Source: Clostridia bacterium
GTDB taxonomy: Bacteria > Bacillota > Clostridia > Oscillospirales > Acutalibacteraceae
Assembly (NCBI GenBank): GCA_017520705.1
Contig: JAFXFF010000012.1
Location: forward strand, 62,001-126,000
Length of the DNA: 64,000 nt
Direction: 5' to 3'
The position numbers and the translations under genes are program-made. This document shows, in pieces, positions 54,238-62,307 of the stretch (position 1 is its first letter; each line of letters opens with the position of its first letter). The notes beneath the pieces were generated by a model, which was given only the letters and a program-made list of their open reading frames with translations, had not been told where the DNA came from and did no database searches.

Positions 54238-56040
54238 TCAATCGGTAATCAACACGGTGCTCTCCCGCTGTTGGCGGCGGCGCTGACGCTCGGCCTCAAA
54301 CTGCTCCCGCTCGGCGCGTAGCTGCTGAGCAAAAACGCGTCGATCTTCACGAGCAGCAGGCAAACGCTCGGTGAAATACGCCAGTTCCAACATAAAGGGG
54401 CGGTTTTCCGCCTCGTCCAGTTTGCGCTGCTCGGCGGCGTGACGCTCACGCTCCTCTTGACGCAAACGAGCCTCTTCTTGCTTGGCCAGCTCCTGCCGTT
54501 TCTGTTCTTCGGCAAGACGGCGGCGCTCACGCTCTGCCTGAGAGAGGCGGCGGCGCTCGGCGGCCTCCATCTCCTCCACGGCGTCGGAGAAATCCGACTT
54601 GGTAGCGACTTTTTGCCGTTCGTCCAACTTAGCACGCTTTTCCAATTGGTCAGGGAGGTAACGGGCAAAACGCTCTAACTCACGGGTGTAGATGGTGGCA
54701 CGGCGACGATCCTCGTTGTCCTGCTCAAACTGCAGTACACGCAACCGCTCAGCCTCCGCCTCCTTCTCCCGCTGCAAGCGCTGACGCTCCGCCTCCTTTT
54801 CCTGACGGATACGCTCCTGCTCGGCGGCCTTCTCCTGACGCAGGCGGGCCTCCTCCTCTTTCTTGAGACGAGCCTGCTCCTCCACCAAGCGGCGGCGCTC
54901 GGCGGCTTCCTCCTGCATCAACTGCTCTTTGGTTAGCTGTTCAATAAGTACCTTACGCACCTCCACATCCGGCAGGTCGTAATCCTCAGTCAGCTCTTCG
55001 ATAATCTCACGGATAAACTTCGGCTTAAGGGTACGCTTGCGCTGCTTGGAGGGTGCGGGAATCTTACGATCCTCCTCATCCTCCAAGTACCCTTTCAGTA
55101 CGATGTAGTGGAACATCAGATTATGGAACAGATCCCTCTGGAAATCCTCGGTAACCTCCGGATTCTGTTCTACCACCTTGACGGCGTAACCCACATCATC
55201 ATACTGCTTTAGGCATTCCCACAGCTTGACGATCGCTTTATAATCCGGATGCTTTTTCAGTACATTGGTCTTGGTAATGGTGCCGCGAACCCGAGGGAGA
55301 CGGGCCATCTGCTGGGCGAAAGGAGAGTTCATAAACACCGTCAGCAGACGATACAAACGGGCTACACGGGACAGGATGTCCCCTGCCTTTTCATCCATGT
55401 CCAAGGCGGACTGTTTCTGCTTGATATGCATAAACATATCGAAGTGAATGTCCTCGCTGGCACACTCCAGGTCGGATTGCATCTTCAGCTTAACACCAAA
55501 CTCGTCCCCCATCGCCTCGAACAAGGCATCGTAACGGATGCGGACAAAGTGGTGAGCAGACTCCAACACGGTGTACACCAAGCGATTCTCGTACAGATCG
55601 TTGGTGTCGTCGCGAATCTTTTGCATCAGCTTATTCGGCTTAACATCGTGGGTATCGTAATCATAAGAGGAAACGAAATTGCCGTGCTGGGCCAAATGAC
55701 GCACCACATCCTGACCACCGCGCTTGGCGTTGGCCACGTTGACAATCAGCTCTTCCTCCTTGATGATGTTGCGGGGGTTGGCGATGATGTTCTGGAAACC
55801 CTTGAGGGAGTCCTCCAGTGCCACCACCCAAGTAGGATCGATGACCTTCTCACAACGACGATTGGAGAACTGAAACTCATTATTCGCCTTGGAAATGACA
55901 TCCATAAAGAACTCATAGAAGTCGGAGCTGGCCAGCGTGCGAATCACGCCGCGGGCATACTTCTGATATACCGCATCAATGGAGGCGGCCTTTTTAGCGG
56001 AATCGCTCGATTTTTTAGGCGTGTTGGCGGAACCGGCCAC
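54238..56040 (-). CDS. Cytosolic coiled-coil protein, partner of the McrB-like ATPase
   Basis: A 600-residue protein without signal or membrane helix. Residues about 20-380 are a mixed alpha/beta part resembling DUF2357-type proteins that accompany McrB-like ATPases: FSNRRCEKVIDPTWVVALED, KLMQKIRDDTNDLYENRLVYT. I see no nuclease motif (no PD-(D/E)xK). From about 385 on it is nearly all charged coiled coil, with heptads rich in E, R, A (RQEKEAERQRLQREKEAEAE), to the C-terminus. It precedes the SipW-type gene at 52880 and follows the AAA+ gene by 66 bases. Function unknown; a scaffold or adaptor of the ATPase is inferred from position. Confidence 0.62.
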   Translation of the reverse strand: MAGSANTPKKSSDSAKKAASIDAVYQKYARGVIRTLASSDFYEFFMDVISKANNEFQFSNRRCEKVIDPTWVVALEDSLKGFQNIIANPRNIIKEEELIVNVANAKRGGQDVVRHLAQHGNFVSSYDYDTHDVKPNKLMQKIRDDTNDLYENRLVYTVLESAHHFVRIRYDALFEAMGDEFGVKLKMQSDLECASEDIHFDMFMHIKQKQSALDMDEKAGDILSRVARLYRLLTVFMNSPFAQQMARLPRVRGTITKTNVLKKHPDYKAIVKLWECLKQYDDVGYAVKVVEQNPEVTEDFQRDLFHNLMFHYIVLKGYLEDEEDRKIPAPSKQRKRTLKPKFIREIIEELTEDYDLPDVEVRKVLIEQLTKEQLMQEEAAERRRLVEEQARLKKEEEARLRQEKAAEQERIRQEKEAERQRLQREKEAEAERLRVLQFEQDNEDRRRATIYTRELERFARYLPDQLEKRAKLDERQKVATKSDFSDAVEEMEAAERRRLSQAERERRRLAEEQKRQELAKQEEARLRQEERERHAAEQRKLDEAENRPFMLELAYFTERLPAAREDRRVFAQQLRAEREQFEAERQRRRQQRESTVLITD

Positions 56041-56106
56041 AGCGCTCTCTCCCTTCTACAATAAGTAAGTGTTAACTAAGTGCGAAGTGTTCACTAAGTA
56101 CGTACA

Positions 56107-57693
56107 TCAATTGGCATTCTTCTTCAGCATATCTACGTATTCTTTGCAGATCTTCATCTTGTTCTTGCCGAAGGTCTTATCCAAATAGTTGTTAAAACGG
56201 GTCAATTCCTCTCGCATGAAGCCAAGGCTCAAGGACTCGAACTTACGCAGCACCTTCTTGGCCACGATAAAGTCCACGGCCTCAATCTCGGTGCCGCCAC
56301 AAGCAATCAGACAGGGTACGAAATCTTGCACCTGCTTCATAACACGGTTACCGAAAGCCAAACGGAAATTCTTGATCAGGTACTCGTTCATATCCTCCAG
56401 TTTATCCAGCGTCTCCTGAGAGATGGGATACTTCTGCTTGGCGTCGGCGAACAATGCGTTGATGTGGTCGGTGCTCACGTACAGACCGGGGACATCCTCC
56501 GGCTCAAAGGTGGGAGCGCGGCTGTCCAGATCGATGGGTACAGCGCGGTCATACACCTTATCCGCCACGGCAAAGGTGGAGTCATCGTTATTGATGGTAC
56601 CGACAAACCAAATGTTGTTGCTGATACGCAATTTACCATTCTGGATCAAGCAAGGATCGTTATCCCACATAGCGGTGACGATATCGATGTTCCACTCACT
56701 CTCCAGCGGCATTTCCAGTATGGACAACAATTCAGCGAAATAATACTCCACACGAGCAATATTCATCTCGTCCAAAATAACCACGTGGGGATCGCGATAA
56801 TAGTTAGCCTCGTACACCGCACGCAGGAAGTCGGTCTCACTGTACGCCTTGGTAAACTCGTTGTAATAGCCGTACAGCTCGGTGCGTTCACGCCAAGAAG
56901 GCTGCACCGATACCACAGTGGTATCCTTCTGCACAAACTTACCGAATGCGTAAGCCAAGGACGTTTTACCGGTACCGGAAATACCCTGCAGAATAACAAT
57001 GCGGGAGGTACCCAGCGCCGCAATGAAGAAGCGAATCAGCTCAATGTCGTAGTAAAGCCCCAGCTTGCCGGCCGCATAGTGACGGAAACGGTGACAGATC
57101 TCCTCCAGCGTGATCTCGAAATCGTATACAGGAGGTTGATACTCTGTCTTGTAATAATTATCCACCGTGGTCAGACGGAAGAAACGGCTGGTGGCGGGGT
57201 CCACGGGGGGCGAAGCGAAGGTGTTGCGATTGGACGGCACCATCTCTTGCTGCTCGCCCTCGGTCTCGTTATACAGAGAGTCGAGAACCACATCTTCCTT
57301 AAGACCCAACTCGGCTACCTTGAGGGCCAGCAGCTTATCTTTCTCATAATTGGCACGGATCAAGTCACGCTGCAGCTGCTGCACCTGTCGGCTGAGTTCA
57401 TCGTACTTTTTAGCAGGTACGCGGAAGCGCAGCAGATGGCGCATCAACCGCACCAACAACACCACGAGGGTGATGATCAGCGCCAGCAACAGCAAATGAG
57501 TCACCAGCAGCAGAATCCAGTCAGCGGTGCCAAAATCGTCGGCATGCTCCTTGATCTTCTCCATACGCATGGGGAAATTCAGCAGGTAATTGAACACGTT
57601 GAATACGGACAGGAGCATCTCCCAGATGGCCTGAAAAATGCGGCCCATATCCTCGTAGAAATAGCGAAAGAAATTATCTAACACAGGTTTCAC
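56107..57693 (-). CDS. Membrane-anchored McrB-like AAA+ ATPase
   Basis: A 528-residue protein. An N-terminal amphipathic region (1-50), one or two membrane helices at about residues 57-85 (WILLLVTHLLLLALIITLVV), a short coiled coil (97-130), then an AAA+ domain of the McrB/MoxR type: Walker A QGISGTGKTS (236-245), Walker B VVILDEMNIARVEYYFAELL (304-323) with the McrB-like N-I-A-R extension, sensor 1 WFVGTINNDDST (362-373) and an arginine in VYDRAVPIDL. It belongs to the motor class of McrBC, but there is no McrC-type nuclease nearby. Lying between sipW2 and the coiled-coil gene within a secretion cluster, it may remodel, or drive assembly of, the surface structure from the cytosolic side. Confidence 0.8.
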   Translation of the reverse strand: MKPVLDNFFRYFYEDMGRIFQAIWEMLLSVFNVFNYLLNFPMRMEKIKEHADDFGTADWILLLVTHLLLLALIITLVVLLVRLMRHLLRFRVPAKKYDELSRQVQQLQRDLIRANYEKDKLLALKVAELGLKEDVVLDSLYNETEGEQQEMVPSNRNTFASPPVDPATSRFFRLTTVDNYYKTEYQPPVYDFEITLEEICHRFRHYAAGKLGLYYDIELIRFFIAALGTSRIVILQGISGTGKTSLAYAFGKFVQKDTTVVSVQPSWRERTELYGYYNEFTKAYSETDFLRAVYEANYYRDPHVVILDEMNIARVEYYFAELLSILEMPLESEWNIDIVTAMWDNDPCLIQNGKLRISNNIWFVGTINNDDSTFAVADKVYDRAVPIDLDSRAPTFEPEDVPGLYVSTDHINALFADAKQKYPISQETLDKLEDMNEYLIKNFRLAFGNRVMKQVQDFVPCLIACGGTEIEAVDFIVAKKVLRKFESLSLGFMREELTRFNNYLDKTFGKNKMKICKEYVDMLKKNAN

Positions 57694-57760
57694 CTCTATC
57701 CTGGCGGGTAAAAAAGGGTATAGTTACCCCATATATGTTGTAAAAGGAGTCAAAAATTGC

Positions 57761-58651
57761 TTATTCAGCGGTGTTTTCGCTGTTATCGGCCTTGACGGGG
57801 GCCTCAGCGGGCTTGTCCTGCTCCGCCATCAGCTCGGCGCGCAGTTTCTCACGGAGTTCGGCCTCGATGCGGGCACGCTCGGCGGCCTTCAACTCCTCCT
57901 CGCGGCGGCGCTGCTCATCGATAAGATCCTCAGTGCGGCCGCGCTCCATCTCAAACTTGATGCGGTTCTTCACATTCTGATACTCAAACAGCACACGGAA
58001 GAACTGGATCAGCTGATACAGCAGGAAAAGCAGGACGGGAAGAACGACCACCAGACCGAAGCCGGTAGGCTCCTGCAGGTAATCGAACGCCTTACCCACG
58101 CCGGGGAGACGGGTGTAACCCTTACCCATCTTGGCCACCTTACCCACCACATCCTTCTGGTGGACGTACTGGGCGTCGGGGCTGGTGTTGTTATCACCCT
58201 GGGTGGTGAACGCCAAACCACCGCTGACCTTAGAAATCTGGATAATACGGTGAGTGTTCAGCACGCGCTCGCCGTCAATGACGGTCCAATAGGTGATAAT
58301 GTCCTCGTGCTTAAGCTCGGCAGGATCCTTCACCGCGGTGCTGACGACTAGGTCGCCCTTCATCAGGGTGGGCTCCATAGAGGTGGTCTGCACAGAATAC
58401 AGACGCAGGCCAAACAAGGCAGGGACGTTGCCGGCCTGAGTGGTGAAGGACAGATAGGTCGCCACCACCGCCAGCACAATGGCAATCACCAACACCACAT
58501 TGACGATGGTGCCGATTACGCGGTTTTTCTTGCCGGGCTTTTTGACAACCTCGGCCTCTACCTGCTCGGCGATCTCCTCGTCGGTGGTGGGGGCAGCCGT
58601 CTCTGCCTCTACCTCCGGAACGAGGATCTTCTTTTCCTCTTTTTTGCTCAT
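57761..58651 (-). CDS. sipW: SipW-type signal peptidase I (second copy)
   Basis: Second Ser-His type signal peptidase, 296 residues. A charged N-terminal cytoplasmic extension of about 45 residues, a helix at about 46-68, the catalytic serine in VQTTSMEPTLMKGDLVV (S91), the histidine in VLNTHRIIQISK (H134), QGDNNTSPDAQYV, a second helix at about 195-215 and a C-terminal tail with heptads rich in E, R, A and L (LIDEQRRREEELKAAERARI). The Ser-His spacing of 43 equals that of the first copy, but the sequence is clearly different, suggesting substrate division. It lies between the SipW-type gene at 58741 and the AAA+ gene. Confidence 0.88.
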   Translation of the reverse strand: MSKKEEKKILVPEVEAETAAPTTDEEIAEQVEAEVVKKPGKKNRVIGTIVNVVLVIAIVLAVVATYLSFTTQAGNVPALFGLRLYSVQTTSMEPTLMKGDLVVSTAVKDPAELKHEDIITYWTVIDGERVLNTHRIIQISKVSGGLAFTTQGDNNTSPDAQYVHQKDVVGKVAKMGKGYTRLPGVGKAFDYLQEPTGFGLVVVLPVLLFLLYQLIQFFRVLFEYQNVKNRIKFEMERGRTEDLIDEQRRREEELKAAERARIEAELREKLRAELMAEQDKPAEAPVKADNSENTAE

Positions 58652-58740
58652 ACATTTCTCTCCTTTACTTTATCGGAAAATTACCAACCGGTAAAAAAGG
58701 TACCAATGAAATTCCAACCGACAGCCTGTCGGAAAAGGGG

Positions 58741-59748
58741 TCACTCGATGGGATGCAGGCCGGACTGGTCGTGAGACTCAGCCAGGAACTGGAGGTTGGC
58801 GAACAGCTGGGCACCCTGGGTGACTGCGTTGACACAGTCGGCGTCCAAGCTCTCCATCCAGATATACACGTCGATCTGCACCATCCGATCGGGGGTGAGA
58901 TCGAACAAAAAGGTGTCACCTTGAAACGCGCCCACGATCCAGCGGGGGTCGTCCCGCACCACGGGGTTTCTCTCATACCATTCACTGCCGGACTGGCGGA
59001 TGAGGCGGTCCTCCGACACCAGATGGTCGGTGCCGTCCACCGAGGGGGTGTCAATAAAACCGGTGGAGCCGTCCACGTGGATGTCGGCATTGGGCTCATA
59101 AACGATAAAGGTGCTATCCTCCCGATCGCCGCTGACGGGGTCAAACTTGGTGACCCGCAGGCCGACGCGGACGGCACTCTGGGAGCCGTAGCCGCCGTCG
59201 TAGTGGGAGATGGTCTCGGGGTTCCAGATGGGCCTGCCCATCAAATAGGTACCGCCGAGGGCGGAGCCGGTCTCGTCGGTATAGGCAGGGGCCAAGGAAA
59301 TATCCATGTGCTCGTCGGTACGGCCGTAGAGGGTAAACTTAACATAGCAGCCGTCGGGGGTATTGGCGTCCACGTCGTCGGAGAGACGACGGTCCAATGC
59401 CAGGGTACGGCCGTCGTAGCCGTAGATGGTGGTATAAAAGGCCCCCTGCTCGTCCGACCAGGTGACGGGGGTGAGCAAGGTATCCTGGGGGATGGCGTCG
59501 GTAAAGGATAGGTGCTGCAGCCATTCCTCCTCCGGGGCGTCGGCAGACCAGGCGATCTGCAGGCCGACACCGGAATTGATGGTCATCTCCATATCGCTGA
59601 CTTTAGGGGTGCGGCTGATGGCAAACCAGGTGTAGGTAGCCACCGTGCACAGGGGCAGCAGGATCAGCAGCAACAGCAGCAGCCAGATGAGAGTCTGACG
59701 GCGGTAGTTCTGCTGGGGATGTTCAATTTTGTGCCGTTTTTGGCTCAA
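58741..59748 (-). CDS. SipW-type exported protein, W-M-E-S variant
   Basis: A protein of about 335 residues. Hydrophobic run LLLLLLILLPLCTVATYTWF followed by AISRTPKV, a SipW-type signal. Mature part with FIVYEPNADIHVDG in the middle and VYIWMESLDADCVNAVTQGA at the C-terminus, both shared with the gene at 52880. TTG at 59748 has AGGGAGG at 9 bases; the GTG at 59757 is directly next to that site and therefore less likely. The gene follows the hairpin-rich gap and is followed by sipW2 after about 90 bases. The single cysteine in the C-terminal motif is conserved between the paralogues. Confidence 0.72.
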   Translation of the reverse strand: MSQKRHKIEHPQQNYRRQTLIWLLLLLLILLPLCTVATYTWFAISRTPKVSDMEMTINSGVGLQIAWSADAPEEEWLQHLSFTDAIPQDTLLTPVTWSDEQGAFYTTIYGYDGRTLALDRRLSDDVDANTPDGCYVKFTLYGRTDEHMDISLAPAYTDETGSALGGTYLMGRPIWNPETISHYDGGYGSQSAVRVGLRVTKFDPVSGDREDSTFIVYEPNADIHVDGSTGFIDTPSVDGTDHLVSEDRLIRQSGSEWYERNPVVRDDPRWIVGAFQGDTFLFDLTPDRMVQIDVYIWMESLDADCVNAVTQGAQLFANLQFLAESHDQSGLHPIE

Positions 59749-59867
59749 AACAATCACCCTCCCTAAAAACAGCGATATGGCGATGCCCGAAAAAACGCGG
59801 GCAACGCCTATAGTATATCAATCATTGCGTACAACATCCTAAAAAAAGGATTTTCGTGGGGGGCGGG

Positions 59868-59980
59868 TCACCGAAAAAGGTGAAAAATCCCCGATTCCTC
59901 CGGGGCGGCGCGCTTCCAACCAAAGCGCCGGCCACAGAAACCCGCTCCCCGTCCCCGCCCCCGAAGGGGCAGGGACAGGG
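59868..59980 (-). promoter_or_regulatory. Hairpin-rich gap between the fibre gene and its downstream cluster
   Basis: In the 266 bases between the genes at 58741 and 60015 four hairpins follow each other on the minus strand: a long GC-rich stem (59947-59980, CCCTGTCCCTGCCCC-TTCG-GGGGCGGGGACGGGG), a stem GGCGC/GCGCC (59907-59929), CCCCG-GAGGAAT-CGGGG followed by ATTTTT (59884-59905, terminator-like), and TCACC/GGTGA (59868-59883). This could end or attenuate transcription after an abundantly expressed fibre gene, or stabilise its mRNA. Confidence 0.65.
59884..59905 (-). terminator. Terminator-like hairpin downstream of the fibre gene
   Basis: Minus strand CCCCG, loop GAGGAAT, CGGGG, then ATTTTTC. 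Short stem, so weak or partial. Confidence 0.5.
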
Positions 59981-60014
59981 ATGGTTATTCAGTTAAGTAA
60001 GTGCGAAGGGGAGA

Positions 60015-62054
60015 TTAGGGCTCGACGGGCTCCTCGGGAGCGGGAGTCTCACCGGCCTGACCCTGGCCCTGCAGGTCGCTGTAATCCATGGGAGTCAGAT
60101 CCACGCTGCTAGAGAACTGCAGGTTCATGGTGCTCTGCAGAGAGTCGAACACACCGGCCTCCTTGTTGGTGATATCCTTACCCTCCAGATACACCAGAGC
60201 AGAGATGCCAACCTGCAGGTTGGAGGGCATATCGCACAGAGCGGCATCGGTCTTCTTAGTGCCCAGAGTGAGGGCACCATCGTCGGCAAGAGTATAATTG
60301 TACAGATACAGGTTCACCTTATAGGCGTTACCGGTAACCGTACCCACAATCGCACCGTTGTCATCGGTGTTCAAACCGGCCACGGCGATGATTTTGCCAT
60401 CCTTATCCATAAACACCACGCGGAAAGCCTTGGCCAAAGCATCGATCTTAGCCTTGGTGTACTCGGCGGTAATGGTAAAGGTGACGTTGGCACCATTGCC
60501 CTGGGTGTCCTCGCTACCGTTTTCGTAGATACGGCCGGCGGCGTCGGTCTGCAGCAGCAGCTGAGAGTCGGCGGCGTTGGTACGGAACAGCAGGTCGACC
60601 AGATAACCATAGGTGTTGGTCAGAACCGCGTTGGGGTCGGAGGAGGCGGCGGGAGCCTGCAGACCGGCAATAGCGGAGGATTCAGCCATAATATCCAAAT
60701 CGCCCTTGGGCTTAAGCGTGGAACCGGACTCGACCACGACAGGACGGCCATTGAGCAAAGTAGCGGGGATACCGCTAACGCTCACACCGGAGGGGAAGGT
60801 CATGGAGGTGGTGTAGGAACCGGTCAGAGTAGCGATATCACCGAAGACACCGCTGTCGGCACTGAACAGGATCTTGAACTGGTTGCTGGTAACTGCATCC
60901 ATCAAATCCATAGCAATCTCGCCATCCATCTTCATTTCGGTACCGATCTCATCCTTGACCTCCTGAAGGGTATAGCTATCCTTCACACCCTGGAACATGA
61001 TGCCTTCGGTCTTCAGCAAATAGGCGACCGCAGCAGAAACGGTAGCCCAATCGCTACCCTTGTCCAACTCTTCTTTTGCATTAATCAGATTCTGCTTAAT
61101 GGCCTTGTACTGATCAATGACACTATCCAACTCGGTAGGAATGGTTACATTTTGAGAATCGGCAGCAGTTTTCAGGGCGTCGATAAAGCCGACAATATCC
61201 TTGCCCTCGGCCAAACCGGCAGCCGCTTCCCACAGGGTATCATCCGTCAAGCCAGACTGGTCGGATGCCAGGAACACCTGCACAGCGGCCTTGATGGACT
61301 CGCTGATGTTGTTATTGGCGGTGGTCAAATCGGCGATCATGGTTTCCAAGATCTCCATATCGCCATCTTGCAACGCCTTATTCAGGGCGATCATAGCCAG
61401 ATCGTCACCATTGTTGGCGATGATGCCAATGGCCACATCCTGGGCCGCTCTCTTGTAAGACATGATGGCCAGCTTGCCATTCTTAACAGCGAAAGCACGC
61501 TTGGAGACGGAGGAAGAAGAACCCACCGCGCTCACACCGGCGTACTGCGTACCGGCGGTGTTGGTAAACACACCGGTAGCGTCCGCCTGACCCAGCAGGG
61601 TGTTGCCGTCCAACGTAGTGACACGGCCGTCAGCACCGTACTTGGGGAACTTCAGGGGGCTGGTGCGGTTGATCGCCGTGGTGCCGCCCGCAGTAAAATT
61701 CAGCTGGGAAGGATACAGATTGATCTTGTCCAAGCCGTAGCCCTCGGACAGGTCAATCAAGTTACCCCAGGTGATGTTGGACACCTTATAATCATTGGTC
61801 ACGTCAATAGAAGTGTTGGTACCGGAACTGGGCTCGTTACCGTCGATAAAGGAATCCACAGTGCCCAAAGCGATCTCAAGGTTACCATTGGCACCAATGT
61901 TGGTGGAGATACCCTTGACCTCGGGAGCGGTAGACAGCGTGAACCACGCATAGGTGGAGGACACCGTCATGATACAAGCCACCAGCAGCATAGCGATGGC
62001 CGCGATGAGCTTCTTACGCAGAGAAGCCATCTGATTGGACTGTTGCTTGTTCAT
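60015..62054 (-). CDS. SipW-type fibre-like major exported protein
   Basis: A 679-residue protein, the shorter form of the giant at 43289. The N-terminus MNKQQSNQMASLRKKLIAAI, then MLLVACIMTVSSTYAWFTLS, a nearly ideal SipW-type signal, followed by TAPEVKGIS. Residues about 40-190 share blocks with the giant: GANGNLEIAL, ITWGNLIDLSEG, YPSQLN, YGADGRV. Middle part helical (DGDMEILETMIADLTTAN), C-terminal part with ALVYLEGKDITNKE and MNLQFSSSVDL, ending in a Pro/Glu-rich tail (GETPAPEEPVEP). No sortase motif or anchor seen. It probably builds the main fibre or coat, and the giant may be an additional or terminal component. Confidence 0.8.
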   Translation of the reverse strand: MNKQQSNQMASLRKKLIAAIAMLLVACIMTVSSTYAWFTLSTAPEVKGISTNIGANGNLEIALGTVDSFIDGNEPSSGTNTSIDVTNDYKVSNITWGNLIDLSEGYGLDKINLYPSQLNFTAGGTTAINRTSPLKFPKYGADGRVTTLDGNTLLGQADATGVFTNTAGTQYAGVSAVGSSSSVSKRAFAVKNGKLAIMSYKRAAQDVAIGIIANNGDDLAMIALNKALQDGDMEILETMIADLTTANNNISESIKAAVQVFLASDQSGLTDDTLWEAAAGLAEGKDIVGFIDALKTAADSQNVTIPTELDSVIDQYKAIKQNLINAKEELDKGSDWATVSAAVAYLLKTEGIMFQGVKDSYTLQEVKDEIGTEMKMDGEIAMDLMDAVTSNQFKILFSADSGVFGDIATLTGSYTTSMTFPSGVSVSGIPATLLNGRPVVVESGSTLKPKGDLDIMAESSAIAGLQAPAASSDPNAVLTNTYGYLVDLLFRTNAADSQLLLQTDAAGRIYENGSEDTQGNGANVTFTITAEYTKAKIDALAKAFRVVFMDKDGKIIAVAGLNTDDNGAIVGTVTGNAYKVNLYLYNYTLADDGALTLGTKKTDAALCDMPSNLQVGISALVYLEGKDITNKEAGVFDSLQSTMNLQFSSSVDLTPMDYSDLQGQGQAGETPAPEEPVEP

Positions 62055-62179
62055 TTGCTTTTACCTCGCTTTTTCAGATTGCGTTTATCGCCCGTCGGCG
62101 TGATTTTTTATGTCCTCCGCGACAGGAGGGTTGGAGCTCCCATCGCGGCGAGCATCGAATATGTGTGGGGGATTGAATG

Positions 62180-62280
62180 ACAATCCCTCCGTCTGCGGCT
62201 ATCGCCGCAGACACCTCCCTTTACACAAGGGAGGCGCGCCGCTAACGCGGCTAAGGCGGGACGGGAAACCCGTTCCCTAC
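62180..62280. repeat. Palindromic interspersed repeat, full copy
   Basis: CAATCCCTCCGTC, inverted repeat CTGCGGC-TAT-CGCCGCAG, ACACCTCCCTTTACACAAGG, GAGGCGCGCCG-CTAA-CGCGGC, then GGCGGGACGGGAAACCCGTT and CCCTACGG. Nearly identical over the outer parts to 28806-28912. Confidence 0.8.
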
Positions 62281-62307
62281 GGAATAGGTACTTAGTAATA
62301 CCTATTA

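Noticed and set aside
54238..57693. McrBC-type restriction system
   Set aside because: The ATPase is membrane anchored and the partner shows no PD-(D/E)xK or other nuclease motif; no methyltransferase or specificity gene is nearby.
7605..62280. Repeats as parts of a CRISPR array
   Set aside because: The copies are scattered tens of kilobases apart, have no unique spacers between them and there are no cas genes.
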